Below are positions 26,339 through 36,077 of a stretch of 64,000 bases of DNA, piece by piece. Every line of letters begins with the position of its first letter. Positions within the stretch are counted from its first letter, which is position 1. The notes beneath the pieces were generated by a model. It was given only the letters and a program-made list of their open reading frames with translations, was not told the DNA's origin and searched no databases. Position numbers and translations under genes: made by a program. The DNA comes from Falsiroseomonas tokyonensis (GTDB lineage Bacteria; Pseudomonadota; Alphaproteobacteria; Acetobacterales; Acetobacteraceae): NCBI RefSeq assembly GCF_019024325.1, contig NZ_JAFNJS010000001.1, forward strand, positions 744,001 to 808,000. The letters run 5' to 3'.

Positions 26339-27505
26339 TCAGTCGCCCGCGGCGACCCTGGCGGCGATCTCGTCGTTCACCGGCGCCGGCGGCACCACCT
26401 TCTGGATCCGCTCGAAGGTCGCCAGCGCCTGACCGACCACCTGGTCCATGTTGTAGTAGCGATAGGTCGCCAGCCGGCCGACGAACCAGGTGTCGCGCTC
26501 GGCATCCGCCAGCGCCTCATACCTCTTGTACAGCGCCTGGTTCTCCGGCCGGGGGATCGGGTAGTAGGGGTCGCCCTCGGCTGCCGGAAACTCGTAGGTC
26601 ACGCTGGTCTTCGGATGCACCTGGCCGGTCAGGTGCTTGTATTCGGAGACGCGTGTGAAGGGCGTGGCTTCCGCCGGGTGGTTCACCGTGCCGGTCGGCA
26701 GCGCCTGCTGCTGGTCCAGCGTCTCATGCTGGAAGCGCAGGCTGCGATAGGGCAGGCGGCCATGGCGATGGCCGAAATACTCGTCCACCGGGCCGGTCCA
26801 GATCACGCGACGGAAGCTGAAGCGCCTGCGCGCCTCGGCGAAGTCCACGCCGGTGCGCACCGTGATGTTCGGGTGATTCAGCATCTTCGCGAACATCGCG
26901 GTATAGCCGTCCCGCGGCATCGCCTGGAACTTGTCGGTGAAGTAGCGATCGTCGCGATTGGTGCGCGTCGGCACGCGGGCGGTGACGGACTTGTCCAGTT
27001 CGCTGGGGTCCAACGCCCATTGCTTGCGCGTGTAGCCGCGGAAGAACAGCTCGTACAATTCGCGGCCGACCTTTCCGACGACCACATCCTCGCTCGAGCG
27101 CACCACATCCACCTGCTCCGCCCGCTCGGCGAACCAGGCTTCCAGCTGGTCCTCGGTCAGGTCCAGCCCGTAGAGCTTGTTGATGGTGTCGAGGTTGATC
27201 GGCATCGGCACCCGCACCGCCTCGCCGGTGGTGGGGCTCACCACCTCGGCCAGCACGCGATGCTCATAGGGGCGCCAGGCGGTGAACTTCGACAGATGCG
27301 CGAAGACCGCCTCGCTGTTCGTGTGGAAGATATGCGGGCCGTAGCGATGGATCAGCACCCCGGCGGCATCCAGGTGGTCATAGGCATTGCCGCCGATATG
27401 CTCGCGCTTGTCGATGACCAGCACGCGGTCGCCACGCTCGGCGGCCAGGCGTTCCGCAAGGATGGAGCCGGCAAAGCCGGCACCGACGACGAGCCAATCA
27501 AACAT
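26339..27505 (-). CDS. glf: UDP-galactopyranose mutase
   Basis: Flavoenzyme converting UDP-galactopyranose to UDP-galactofuranose, the donor for galactofuranose in surface polysaccharide. The 388-residue product has the FAD-binding N-terminus FDWLVVGAGFAGSILAERLA and the family motifs EHIGGNAYDH, HRYGPHIFHT, KQWALDPSELD and VTYEFPAAEGDPYYPIP. Its start overlaps the end of the upstream glycosyltransferase by eight bases, so the two are coupled in one operon for a galactofuranose-containing glycan. Confidence 0.96.
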   Translation of the reverse strand: MFDWLVVGAGFAGSILAERLAAERGDRVLVIDKREHIGGNAYDHLDAAGVLIHRYGPHIFHTNSEAVFAHLSKFTAWRPYEHRVLAEVVSPTTGEAVRVPMPINLDTINKLYGLDLTEDQLEAWFAERAEQVDVVRSSEDVVVGKVGRELYELFFRGYTRKQWALDPSELDKSVTARVPTRTNRDDRYFTDKFQAMPRDGYTAMFAKMLNHPNITVRTGVDFAEARRRFSFRRVIWTGPVDEYFGHRHGRLPYRSLRFQHETLDQQQALPTGTVNHPAEATPFTRVSEYKHLTGQVHPKTSVTYEFPAAEGDPYYPIPRPENQALYKRYEALADAERDTWFVGRLATYRYYNMDQVVGQALATFERIQKVVPPAPVNDEIAARVAAGD

Positions 27506-28712
27506 GAGCCACCCCCGTTGCCTCAGCGACCGCGGGCAGGATGCCGGCGGCCGGTCGTCCGGCCTGATGGCTGAAGGCCGCGGCCTCTGCCTGGATCAGC
27601 GCCTGCATCCGTTCCCAGGTCAGGTCCCAGGAATTCTCCGCCAGCCGCGCATCGACGCGGGCCAGGAACGGCGCGCGCTTCTGCCGCAGCAGCCGCTCAG
27701 CCTGCTCGGCCAGCTCCGCCGCGCTGGTGACGATCTCGACCAGCCCGGCCTCGCCATAGTCGCGCACCACGTCGACCACCGGCGTGGACAGCACCGGCAG
27801 GCCGGCCGCCAGGAATTCCGGCGTCTTGGTCGGGCTGATGAAGCGCGTGCTCTCGTTCAGCGCGAAGGGCATGAAGCCCAGGTCCCAATGCGCCAGATAG
27901 GCCGGCAGCTCCGTGTAGCTGCGGCCGCCGAGCCAATGCAGGTTGGGCCCCTGCGGCAGGCTGGCCGGGTCGATCTTCACCACCGGGCCCAGCATCACCA
28001 GCTGCCAGTCCCGCCGCAGCGCGGCGAAGGCGGCCACCAGCTCCAGGTCCATCCGCTCGTCGATCACGCCGAAGAAGCCGATGCGCGGCCGGCCGATGCC
28101 GGCCATCGATTCCGGTTCCGGCAGCCCGCTGCGGGCCTGGCCGAAATGCGCGGTATCGATGGAGGAGGGGAAGCAATGCACCTGCGGGTGCCGGTCCTGC
28201 TTCGCCTCATACAGGCTGCGGCCGCCGGTGAAGACCAGGTCGGCCCGCTCCAGCAGCCGGCGCTCCATCTCCAGCATGGCCGGCGGCGCGCCGCGAAAGG
28301 CGGAAAGCTCGTCCATGCAGTCATAGACCGTGACATCGGGCTTCAGGTGGTCGGCAAAGCCCAGCGCCATCGGCGTGTAGAACCAGGCGACCAGTGGCTG
28401 GCCGGCGCGTTCCGCCAGCAGCCCATCCAGCAGGCTGCGTTGCGCGGCCAGCCTGGCCTGCTCATCCATCCCCGGCGGCAGCACCGGCACGGCGCGCAGC
28501 ACGCCGCCCGGCTCCTGCGTCAGATCCAGCCGCGGGGCGGGAACCTCGCCGGCCACCGGCTCCTCGAAGAAGATCACCTCATGGTCCCGCGCGGCACGCG
28601 TCATCAGATGCTGCGGGCGCTGGAACACGAAATCCCATCGCAAATGGGAAAGGCACAGCAGCACAGCCCGGGCCTCGCCACCGGGGCCTTTCGCGGGAGC
28701 AGCCATTGTCAT
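27498..28712 (-). CDS. Glycosyltransferase, GT-B fold, family 1/4-like
   Basis: A 404-residue cytosolic glycosyltransferase. It has the N-terminal motif LSHLRWDFVFQRPQHLMTRA, found in glycosyltransferases that often accompany glf, then VYDCMDELSAFRG, LVFTGGRSLYEAK and the GT-B donor site region FISPTKTPEFLAAGLPVLST with the typical E-x7-E-like arrangement. I chose the ATG at 28712, preceded by AGGAGA at good spacing, over a longer reading frame to 29027. Coupled to glf, it may transfer galactofuranose, but the donor cannot be read directly. Confidence 0.82.
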   Translation of the reverse strand: MTMAAPAKGPGGEARAVLLCLSHLRWDFVFQRPQHLMTRAARDHEVIFFEEPVAGEVPAPRLDLTQEPGGVLRAVPVLPPGMDEQARLAAQRSLLDGLLAERAGQPLVAWFYTPMALGFADHLKPDVTVYDCMDELSAFRGAPPAMLEMERRLLERADLVFTGGRSLYEAKQDRHPQVHCFPSSIDTAHFGQARSGLPEPESMAGIGRPRIGFFGVIDERMDLELVAAFAALRRDWQLVMLGPVVKIDPASLPQGPNLHWLGGRSYTELPAYLAHWDLGFMPFALNESTRFISPTKTPEFLAAGLPVLSTPVVDVVRDYGEAGLVEIVTSAAELAEQAERLLRQKRAPFLARVDARLAENSWDLTWERMQALIQAEAAAFSHQAGRPAAGILPAVAEATGVAHV

Positions 28713-28893
28713 CCTGGTCTCCTGTGACCAGCTTCCGGGCGCACGCTGGCGGCGTCGCGCGGCCTGTTCGGCCTTGCCCCGGACCTGCTGGATGTCCTGA
28801 TGCAGGACCAACGCCGCGCGCGGCGCCGCAGTTCCAGCCGCTGCCGGAACGGGTCGCGTCCCGGCGAACCCGCGGCGTGTGCCGAGGCCCGCC

Positions 28894-29928
28894 TCAGCCC
28901 CCCGACGAGGCCCGGAGGCAGCGCCCAAGCCAGCGACGCCAGGCCGGGCTCGCGCCATGCCGCAGCCGCGCCAGCAGCGCATCATGCAATTCGGCCAGCG
29001 CCAACCGCATCCGCCGCTCGGCCGCATGGCTGGCCTGCAGGTCCCGGCAGCGCGCTTCCAGCTGGGCGAGTTGCGCGCCGTTCCGGGCCAGTTCGGCGGC
29101 CAAGCGCGCCGCCTCCGCCTGCGCCGCCTCGGCGCCCTGCGCGGCCCGGGTCACCCGCGCCTGGCGCTGCAGATCCTCCTGCCGCAGCCTCGGGCCCGGC
29201 GGGAAGACAATGCCATGCGCCCGGCACTGCCGATCGAGATAACTGCCCGCGGGCGGCGCCAGCCACTTGGGCAGGCCGCCGCAGCGGAACATCTCGTTCC
29301 ACAGGTGCTGGAAGCAGGCGGCCCCCACCGCCTCCGCCACCTCCTCCACCCGGTCGGGATCGAAGACGGCGAAGGCCTCGGTGAAGTGCCAGGGATAGGC
29401 GACACCATGCGCCGCCACCTGCCCCAGCCGCCCCGCCTGCCGCAGCGTGGCGGTCAGCAGATGCGGGCCGGCGGTGCCCCAGGGCTGGTCCGGCGCGAAG
29501 CTGTCCCGCGCCGCGAGCATCGCCGGCAACAGCGCATCCCCGGGCGGCAGCCGCAGGATGGCATTGCCGACCAGCGCAAGGTCCGGCCCTTCCCAGGCGA
29601 AGAAGCAGGGCGCCTGCGGCGGATCGGGCCGCAGGCAGAGCACATCCGTATCCACCCACCAGCCGGGCTCGCGGGCCAGCAGCGTGTAGCGGAACAGATT
29701 GGCGAAGCCGGCGACGCTGCCACGACCCAGCCCGGCTTCGTAGAAGTAGATGCGGTCCTGCGGCAGGATCGCCGCCGCATCGCGCCGCACCACCCCCGCC
29801 GGCACCACAAGCGCAGGGTCATAGGTGAACAACTCGAACCGATGGCCCTGCCGGACGAAGCTGGCCAGGCACAGCTCCTCATAGGGGCTGAGCGGACCCC
29901 CGTGCCAGAAACTGCGGAACAGAGCCAA
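28894..29928 (-). CDS. Glycosyltransferase with DXD motif (GT32/capsule synthesis-like) and C-terminal coiled coil
   Basis: A 344-residue protein. The N-terminal 230 residues resemble OCH1/GT32-type sugar transferases: FWHGGPLSPYEELCLASFV, FANLFRYTLLAREPGWWVDT with the metal-binding DXD in WVDTDV near residue 92, and CFQHLWNEMFR. Residues 245-325 are alanine/glutamine/arginine-rich and predicted to form a coiled coil (RAAQGAEAAQAEAARLAAEL). The start is TTG at 29928, with GGAG upstream; an ATG three bases earlier is out of frame. It probably belongs to the same surface-glycan cluster as glf. Confidence 0.75.
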   Translation of the reverse strand: MALFRSFWHGGPLSPYEELCLASFVRQGHRFELFTYDPALVVPAGVVRRDAAAILPQDRIYFYEAGLGRGSVAGFANLFRYTLLAREPGWWVDTDVLCLRPDPPQAPCFFAWEGPDLALVGNAILRLPPGDALLPAMLAARDSFAPDQPWGTAGPHLLTATLRQAGRLGQVAAHGVAYPWHFTEAFAVFDPDRVEEVAEAVGAACFQHLWNEMFRCGGLPKWLAPPAGSYLDRQCRAHGIVFPPGPRLRQEDLQRQARVTRAAQGAEAAQAEAARLAAELARNGAQLAQLEARCRDLQASHAAERRMRLALAELHDALLARLRHGASPAWRRWLGRCLRASSGG

Positions 29929-29985
29929 GCCATGATCTCCACCCGTATCGATGGGACCATGGGTCAGTCGGACGAGAAGCTGAAC

Positions 29986-30720
29986 CTACCCGGCGTTCAC
30001 GAAGCCGTCCGGCGCCGGCAGCCCCGCAATCTCCCGGATCAGCTTGCGCCGCACCGCCTGGCCGAAATCATCGAAATCCTCCGCCGCGATCATGAAGGCC
30101 CCGGGCCCGCCAATGACGCTTTCGCGGAAATAGATATCCAGCGGAATGGGCGGGCGGCGCCCGAAGGTGGGGCGGTCGTTCAGGATCGGCAGGCCATTGA
30201 TGGTAATGCCCTCCGCCACCGCACGATCGCGCGCCTCCTCCGCCGGCGGGCCACTGTTGTTCACCCCGTCACCCGAAACATCGATGACCTTGCGCGTCGG
30301 CTCGAAAGGGCAATCCACCAGCACACGGCGGGAGAAATCGATCGCACCCGAGATCGAGGTCCAGGACAGGGAGGCGCGCGGCGCCTCCGCCAGGGCACTC
30401 GCCCAGACCTCGGCCTGCATCTGGTCGCCAATCCGGGTCCAGGGCAGCACCAGGCGCTGATACTCCAGCCCCGCCCATTCGACATAAGCCACGGCAATCC
30501 CACCCATCATGCCGCCACGGATCGCCTCGATCAGCCGCGGATCGGTCATCGCCGTGCGATACCCCTCCCGCTGCAGCCGCGCCTCATCCTCATCGACCGA
30601 CCGACTGACATCGACCGCCAACACCAGCGCGACATCGACAGGCTCATTGGCCCGCGCTTGGCGGGGAACAGGCAGAGCAGCCGCGGCACCCGCCGCGGCA
30701 AGAAGGGACCTGCGGCGCAT
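29986..30720 (-). CDS. DUF1194 domain protein, VWA-like, secreted
   Basis: A 244-residue protein with an N-terminal signal of Tat or Sec type (MRRRSLLAAAGAAAALPVPR). The mature region is the DUF1194 domain, a von Willebrand A-like fold: VALVLAVDVSRSVDEDEARL has the MIDAS sequence DxSxS, followed by SWTSISGAIDFS and DVSGDGVNNSG, which supply the other metal-site residues. Function unknown. The ATG at 30720 is preceded by GGGAGGT; the reading frame extends further upstream but only into repeat DNA. Confidence 0.85.
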   Translation of the reverse strand: MRRRSLLAAAGAAAALPVPRQARANEPVDVALVLAVDVSRSVDEDEARLQREGYRTAMTDPRLIEAIRGGMMGGIAVAYVEWAGLEYQRLVLPWTRIGDQMQAEVWASALAEAPRASLSWTSISGAIDFSRRVLVDCPFEPTRKVIDVSGDGVNNSGPPAEEARDRAVAEGITINGLPILNDRPTFGRRPPIPLDIYFRESVIGGPGAFMIAAEDFDDFGQAVRRKLIREIAGLPAPDGFVNAG

Positions 30721-30815
30721 CCGCGACCTCCCGCTGCATGACAAGCCACCATGCAACCGCACCGCGTGGCGCCGACACAAGCACGAAGATGCCGGGCCGG
30801 GGTGGCGCTTGGCGG

Positions 30816-31034
30816 CAGCGGGAGGGGCTCTGCCCCTCCCGCACCCTCCCCGCCAGGAGGCAGTGGCCTCCTGGACCACGGGACCTTGAGTAGAAATGGA
30901 GAGGGGCCAGCGGGACCGCCGAGCCCGCGGTTCCTCCCGCCCCTCTCCATTTCTACTCATGAATCAATGGGTTCCAAGGGGCCACTGCCCCTTGGCAGGG
31001 GGGTGCAGGGGGGACAGCGTCCCCCCTGCGGCGC
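30816..31034. repeat. Large imperfect inverted repeat made of five hairpins
   Basis: This 315-bp gene gap (30721-31035) is filled mostly by five perfect hairpins: 30820-30840 (9-bp stem), 30853-30874 (9 bp), 30887-30959 (20-bp arms around a 33-base centre), 30974-30995 (9 bp) and 31005-31029 (11 bp). The left pair are inverted, diverged copies of the right pair: read in the opposite direction the second hairpin (loop AGTG) aligns with the fourth (loop CACT) with matched stem changes. The whole is a palindrome-like mosaic between DUF1194 and holA. No ORF. Confidence 0.85.
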
Positions 31035-31035
31035 C

Positions 31036-32049
31036 TCACCGCCGCGCCAGCCCGGCAGCCTGTCGGGCCAGTGCGGCGATGCCGGCGCGGGCGAGGGTTT
31101 CGTGGACCTCGCGGAAGGCGGTGGTCTTGGTGCGGCGTTCGGCTTCGAGCAGGGCGGCGCCCTGGGCTTCCAGGGCGGCGGGCGGCCAGATGCGCAGGGC
31201 TTTGTCGAAGGCGGGCTTGTGGCGGAAGAAGACGGGGGGGCGCAGGGCGCCGGAATCGCCGCCGGCGATTGCGGCCTCGTGCAGCCGCTGCACGTGGCGC
31301 AGTGTGGCGCGCACCACCATCACGGCGTTGGCGCCTTCGGCGAAGGCGGCGTCCAGGGCGCGGTCGGCGGCCAGGGCGTCGCCGGCGGTGGCAGCCATCA
31401 GGGCGGTGTCGAGGTCGGCGGAGGCGCCTTCGGCCACGCAGGCCATGGCGGCAGCCTCGTCCACCTTGCCGTCCGGGCCGGCATGCAGGGCCAGCACCTC
31501 CACCGCGCGGCGCAGCAGCAGCCGGTCCTCGCCGAGGCGGGCGGCGAGCCAGCCGAGCACGGGGGCGTCCGCCTGCACCCCTTGTTCGCGCAGCATGCGG
31601 CCGATGGTGCCGGCCAGTTCGTCCGGCCGCTCGCGCCAGCAGGCCACTACCATCACATCGGGCGCGGCCTCCGCCAGGACGCGCAGCTTGGACCGCGCGG
31701 TCAGTTCGCCGCCTTCCAGGATCAGCAGGGCTTCCCCGGCGCTGGCCAGGGCTTCTTTCAGGGGCGTGGCATGGGCGTCGGTCGCGTCCCGCAGCCGCAC
31801 TACCCGCCGGCCGCTGGTCATGGCGAGTGCGGCGGCTTCGCCGGCCAGGGCGCCGGGTTTCGCGGCTTCGTCGCGGCTCAGCTCGGCCAGGCGAAAGGGG
31901 TCGTCCATGGCGCCGCCGAGCACCGCGCGCACCAGCTGCTCCGCCCGCTCACGCGCCAGGCCGGCATCGTCGCCATGCAGCAGCACGGCGCGCGTGGCGC
32001 CCGGATTGTCGAGGAAGGCGGCAAGGCGTTTCGGGTCGAGCTTGGCCAT
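31036..32049 (-). CDS. holA: DNA polymerase III delta subunit
   Basis: Clamp-loader subunit that opens the beta clamp. The 337-residue protein shows the HolA pattern: KLDPKRLAAFL near the start, VLLHGDDAGLARERAEQLVR, RVVRLRDATD, LLILEGGELTARSKLRVLAE and C-terminal ALRPPVFFRHKPAFDKALRI. In alphaproteobacteria holA follows lptE and leuS, as here, and often lies near parAB close to the origin; parAB is not in this window. Confidence 0.92.
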   Translation of the reverse strand: MAKLDPKRLAAFLDNPGATRAVLLHGDDAGLARERAEQLVRAVLGGAMDDPFRLAELSRDEAAKPGALAGEAAALAMTSGRRVVRLRDATDAHATPLKEALASAGEALLILEGGELTARSKLRVLAEAAPDVMVVACWRERPDELAGTIGRMLREQGVQADAPVLGWLAARLGEDRLLLRRAVEVLALHAGPDGKVDEAAAMACVAEGASADLDTALMAATAGDALAADRALDAAFAEGANAVMVVRATLRHVQRLHEAAIAGGDSGALRPPVFFRHKPAFDKALRIWPPAALEAQGAALLEAERRTKTTAFREVHETLARAGIAALARQAAGLARR

Positions 32050-32056
32050 GCTGCGC

Positions 32057-32737
32057 TCAGCGCAGGTTCGGCGTCATCCCGGGCACCAGCTCCGGCCGCA
32101 CCGGCTGCAGCACCGGCGCAGTGGGTGTGGCGGGCAGCGCGGCCGGCCCGCCCCGGGCGAGGGCGGCGTCGCCGGCGGCGCGGCGGCGGAAGTCCACCGC
32201 GATGCGCGTCACCACCAGCTCCGCCAGCAGTTCGGCCAGCCGCGCTTCCGCGGCTTCCCGGCTGCTGTCGGCGGCGAAGAACTGGTTCGGCGGGATGTTG
32301 TAGGCTTCCGTCGCGCGCTCCACGCCGGAGGCCAGGGTTTCGGGCGGCGGGCCGGGGCGGGCCAGCAGCCAGTTGGCGGCGCCGAGGTAGCGGATGCGGG
32401 TGGCGGTGCCGTCGCGCTGGATGCCGATGCCTTCGGCCTGCAGGCTGGGCGACAGACGCAGCTCGTAGCGCGCCTCCTGCGGCCCGCCGATATCCTGGCC
32501 CATGCGCTGGTACAGGGCGCGGCGCAGCAGCTGGCCGAAGCGTTCCTGGATGACGGTGACGCGGATGGCGGAAAGCTCCGCCCGCACATCCACCTCGCCC
32601 GGCCCGGCCGAGCCATAGAGCGGCCGGAAGCCGCAGCCGCCCAGGGCGCCGCCGAGCGCCATAAGGCCGAGGCCGCCGAGCAGGCCGCGCCGCGTCAGGG
32701 AGTTAGACGACGTAATTGACCACCCGCCCCGGAACAT
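32057..32737 (-). CDS. lptE: LPS-assembly lipoprotein LptE
   Basis: Outer-membrane lipoprotein that plugs the LptD barrel and helps insert lipopolysaccharide. The 226-residue product has a lipoprotein signal with twin arginines ([20 protein letters not shown]) and the lipobox LGGC, followed by GFRPLYG, the conserved LptE N-terminus. The only good ATG (32737) lies 35 bp inside leuS, giving an unusually long overlap with the upstream gene. The alanine/proline-rich C-terminus is typical for high-GC relatives. Confidence 0.88.
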   Translation of the reverse strand: MFRGGWSITSSNSLTRRGLLGGLGLMALGGALGGCGFRPLYGSAGPGEVDVRAELSAIRVTVIQERFGQLLRRALYQRMGQDIGGPQEARYELRLSPSLQAEGIGIQRDGTATRIRYLGAANWLLARPGPPPETLASGVERATEAYNIPPNQFFAADSSREAAEARLAELLAELVVTRIAVDFRRRAAGDAALARGGPAALPATPTAPVLQPVRPELVPGMTPNLR

Positions 32738-35345
32738 GAATCCGCTTCTTCACCGGCTTGCCGCCGAAGGCACGCTGCACGTTCTCCTCCGCCTCGGCCA
32801 GGGCGAAAATCTCCGCCTCGGTCGCGTTGACGGAGACTTCGATGGTGGCGCGCAGCTTGCCCAGCACCTGAACGGCCAGCGTCATGGTCTCGGCCCGCAC
32901 CAGGGCGGGGTCGGCCTCCGGCCAGGGCAGCTGGGCGACCAGTTTGTCCGAGTCCGGATTGAGGAGGGAAAACAGCTCCTCCGCCAGGTGCGGCATCATC
33001 GGGGCGGAAAGGCGCGCCAGCATTTCGAGCGCTTCCCGCCGCGCCGCGCCCATGCCCTCGGCGCCGGCCTGGGCCTCCGCCTCGCCGATTGCATTGGCGA
33101 ATTCATGGATGCGGGCGACGGCGACGTTGAAGGCGAAGCTGTCCAGCGCCTCGGTCACCGCCGTGATGGTCCGGTGCGTCACCTGCCGCAGCTTCTTCGC
33201 CGGGCCGGTCGCCTCGGGCATCGGGGCGCCGGGGGTGGGCAGCGTCGGCAGCGCGTTGGAAGCGAGGCGCCAGACGCGCTGGGTGAACCGGAAAGCGCCG
33301 GCGACGCCGGATTCCGTCCACTCCATGTCCCGCTCCGGCGGGTTGTCGGAGAGGATGAACCAGCGCGCGGTATCGGCGCCGTAGCGGCCGATGATGGCGC
33401 CGGGATCCACCGTGTTGCGCTTGGACTTCGACATCGCCTCGATGCGGCCGATGGTCACCGGCTCGTTGCCGCCCTTCAGCGTGGCGCTGCGGGTGCCATC
33501 GGCGGCCAGGCTGAACTCCACCTCCTCGGGGTACAGCCAGCGGCCATCGGCGGCCTTGTAGCTTTCGTGCTGGACCATGCCCTGGGTGAACAGGCCGGCG
33601 AAGGGTTCCGCCACCGCCAGGTGGCCGGTCGCCTGCATGGCGCGGGTGAAGAAGCGGGAATAGAGCAGGTGCAGGATCGCATGCTCGATACCGCCGATAT
33701 ACTGGTCCACCGGCAGCCAGGCATTGACCGCTTCCTGCGTGACGGGCGCGGCCGCATGCGGGGAGCAGAAGCGCGCAAAATACCAGGAGCTGTCGACGAA
33801 GGTGTCGCAGGTATCCGTCTCCCGCCGCGCCTTGGCGCCGCAGGACGGGCAGTTCACGTGCTTCCAGCTGGGGTGGTGGTCCAGCGGGTTGCCGGGGCGG
33901 GAGAAGTCGACGTCCTGCGGCAGCTCGACCGGCAGCTGGTCCTCGGGGACGGGCACCGCGCCGCAGCTGTCGCAATGGATGACCGGGATCGGGCAGCCCC
34001 AGTAGCGCTGGCGGGAGACACCCCAGTCGCGCAGGCGCCAATTCACCACGCCGGTGCCCTGGCCCTGGGCCTCCAGCTTCTCGATGGCGGCGCGCTTGGC
34101 GGCTGGCACCGGCTTGCCGTCCAGGAAGCCGGAATTGAACAGCGTGCCGTCATCGGTATAGGCGGCGCCATCCAGGCTGAAGGTCGCCGGATCGGCGCCC
34201 GGAGGCAGCACCACGGGCTTGATCTGCAGCCCGTATTTGGTGGCGAATTCGAAGTCGCGCTCGTCATGGCCCGGGCAGCCGAAGATGGCGCCGGTGCCGT
34301 ATTCCATCAGCACGAAGTTCGCGATCCAGACCGGGAAGCTGGCGCCCTCGATGAAAGGGTGCGCCACCCGGAAGCCGGTGTCGAAGCCGCGCTTCTCCGC
34401 CTGCTCGATGGCGGCCTCGCTGGTGCCCATCCGGCGGCATTCGGCGACGAACTCCGCGGCGGCCGGGTTCGCGGCGGCGGCCGCGGCGGCCAGCGGGTGT
34501 TCGGCGGCGACCGCCAGGAAGGACATGCCGAAGAGCGTGTCCGGGCGGGTGGTAAACACCTCGACCTCGGCCGTCTCGGTCACCGGCTGCGTCAGCTTGA
34601 AGCGCACGCGCGCGCCCTCGCTGCGGCCGATCCAGTTGGACTGCATCAGCTTCACGCGCTCGGGCCAACGGTCCAGCCCGCCCAGCGCCTCCAGCAGATC
34701 CGGCGCATACTTGGTGATGGCCAGGAACCACTGGGAAAGCTTCTTCTTCTCGACCAGCGCGCCGGAGCGCCAGCCGCGGCCGTCGATCACCTGCTCATTG
34801 GCCAGAACGGTATTGTCGACCGGGTCCCAATTGACCCAGGACTCCTTCCGCTCGACCAGCCCGGCCTTCCAGAAATCCAGGAACAGCTTCTGCTGCTTGC
34901 CGTAATAGGCGACATCGCAGGTGGCGAATTCGCGGGACCAGTCGAGCGACAGGCCCATGCGCTTCAGCTCGGCGCGCATATTGGCGATGTTCTGGTAGGT
35001 CCACTCGCCCGGATGCACGCCGCGTTCGCGCGCGGCATTCTCCGCCGGCAGGCCGAAGGCGTCCCAGCCCATCGGGTGCAGCACCAGGTGGCCGCGGGCG
35101 CGCTTGTAGCGCGCCACGACGTCGCCCAGCGTGTAGTTCCGGACATGGCCCATGTGGATCTTGCCGGAGGGGTAGGGGAACATCTCCAGCACGTAGTACT
35201 TGCTGGCCCCCTCGGGCGGCACGTCCGGCACGGAGAAGCAGCCGCGGCGGTCCCATTCCGCCTGCCAGCGCGGCTCGGCGGCGGCGAAGTCATGCCGGGC
35301 CGGCTGCGGCTGACCCGAATCCGGGATGGGCGTGATCTCGTTCAT
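32703..35345 (-). CDS. leuS: Leucyl-tRNA synthetase
   Basis: Class I aminoacyl-tRNA synthetase charging tRNA-Leu. The 880-residue protein has the HIGH-type motif HMGH at residues 64-67, a CP1 editing domain (around 225-420), zinc-type cysteines ([15 protein letters not shown]), and MSKSKRN (KMSKS) near residue 638. It is the second gene in the leftward DUF3576-leuS-lptE-holA unit, 18 bp after DUF3576. Confidence 0.97.
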   Translation of the reverse strand: MNEITPIPDSGQPQPARHDFAAAEPRWQAEWDRRGCFSVPDVPPEGASKYYVLEMFPYPSGKIHMGHVRNYTLGDVVARYKRARGHLVLHPMGWDAFGLPAENAARERGVHPGEWTYQNIANMRAELKRMGLSLDWSREFATCDVAYYGKQQKLFLDFWKAGLVERKESWVNWDPVDNTVLANEQVIDGRGWRSGALVEKKKLSQWFLAITKYAPDLLEALGGLDRWPERVKLMQSNWIGRSEGARVRFKLTQPVTETAEVEVFTTRPDTLFGMSFLAVAAEHPLAAAAAAANPAAAEFVAECRRMGTSEAAIEQAEKRGFDTGFRVAHPFIEGASFPVWIANFVLMEYGTGAIFGCPGHDERDFEFATKYGLQIKPVVLPPGADPATFSLDGAAYTDDGTLFNSGFLDGKPVPAAKRAAIEKLEAQGQGTGVVNWRLRDWGVSRQRYWGCPIPVIHCDSCGAVPVPEDQLPVELPQDVDFSRPGNPLDHHPSWKHVNCPSCGAKARRETDTCDTFVDSSWYFARFCSPHAAAPVTQEAVNAWLPVDQYIGGIEHAILHLLYSRFFTRAMQATGHLAVAEPFAGLFTQGMVQHESYKAADGRWLYPEEVEFSLAADGTRSATLKGGNEPVTIGRIEAMSKSKRNTVDPGAIIGRYGADTARWFILSDNPPERDMEWTESGVAGAFRFTQRVWRLASNALPTLPTPGAPMPEATGPAKKLRQVTHRTITAVTEALDSFAFNVAVARIHEFANAIGEAEAQAGAEGMGAARREALEMLARLSAPMMPHLAEELFSLLNPDSDKLVAQLPWPEADPALVRAETMTLAVQVLGKLRATIEVSVNATEAEIFALAEAEENVQRAFGGKPVKKRIHVPGRVVNYVV

Positions 35346-35363
35346 CCTGCTGCGCTGCGTCGG

Positions 35364-35918
35364 CTAGCGCGCCGCGGCGGTGGATTGTGCGCGCAGTTCG
35401 CGGGCCCGGCCGAGCACCTGGTCCTCGAGTTCCGAGGCCGTGCTGGCCGCGACGGGCACGTCCACCCAGGCATTGCCGCGCAATTCCTGCCGGAACAGCG
35501 CAATCCGCACGCCGTCGGAGCGCAGCGTCCGGCCGAGGATATAGGCGGTGGCGCGGAAGCGCTCGCTGGTATTGCCCGGGGGCGAGTACCAGTCGGTGAT
35601 CAGCACGCCGCCGAAGGGGTCCGCCGAGGACAGCGGCATGAAGGACAGCGTATCCAGCGCCGCGCGCCACAGGAAGGCATTCACGCCGATGCCGGACGCC
35701 TCTCCGGCGCCGCCGCCGCGCTGCTGGTTGCGGTCCGTACCGAAGATCAGGATGCCGTCGGTGCCGCCGAGGCGTCCACGCACCTGGTCCCGCCGGCGGT
35801 CGGAGCTGTATTCGTCGAGCCCGGGGGTTCGGACATTGCCTTCCAGCGCACTGCACGCCGCCAGCAGGGTTCCGGTCAGGCCGACCATCATCAGTCGCGT
35901 CAGGCGCATTTTTCTCAT
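35364..35918 (-). CDS. DUF3576 family lipoprotein
   Basis: A 184-residue protein with a lipoprotein signal (MRLTRLMMVGLTGTLLAAC) and the DUF3576 core: GIGVNAFLWRAALDTLSFMP, DPFGGVLITDWYSPPG and FRATAYILGRTLRSDGVRI. DUF3576 is an alphaproteobacterial family of unknown function that often lies directly before leuS, as here; its position next to lptE suggests an envelope role, though this is inference. The start may be the ATG at 35918 or one three codons later. Confidence 0.88.
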   Translation of the reverse strand: MRKMRLTRLMMVGLTGTLLAACSALEGNVRTPGLDEYSSDRRRDQVRGRLGGTDGILIFGTDRNQQRGGGAGEASGIGVNAFLWRAALDTLSFMPLSSADPFGGVLITDWYSPPGNTSERFRATAYILGRTLRSDGVRIALFRQELRGNAWVDVPVAASTASELEDQVLGRARELRAQSTAAAR

Positions 35919-36023
35919 CCCGGCCCATCCCAACCCATCGGGGGCCATGTCTTGGGACGGTCTTTACCCGTTGCGGGCAGGATCGCAAAGCCGGGGTTGG
36001 CGACGCGCCGCCACCCTGAAACG

Positions 36024-36056
36024 AAAAGGGGCGGCAGGTTTCCCTGCCGCCCCCTT
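36024..36056 (-). terminator. Intrinsic terminator of the porin gene
   Basis: A strong stem (36025-36038 with 36043-36056) containing GGGGCGGCAGG paired with CCTGCCGCCCC, followed in the leftward direction by TTTTCG. It lies 21 bases after the porin stop codon. Confidence 0.85.
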
Positions 36057-36077
36057 CGGGTCGCTGATCGGTAAGGA

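Noticed and set aside
30721-30960. N-terminal extension of the DUF1194 gene to 30960
   Set aside because: The extension consists of translated repeat hairpins; the signal peptide and ribosome binding site support the start at 30720.
32736-36074. 1112-codon open frame on the plus strand opposite leuS
   Set aside because: It is the mirror of the leuS and DUF3576 frames in very GC-rich DNA, is rich in Gly/Arg/His/Gln without family motifs, and leuS is unmistakable on the other strand.
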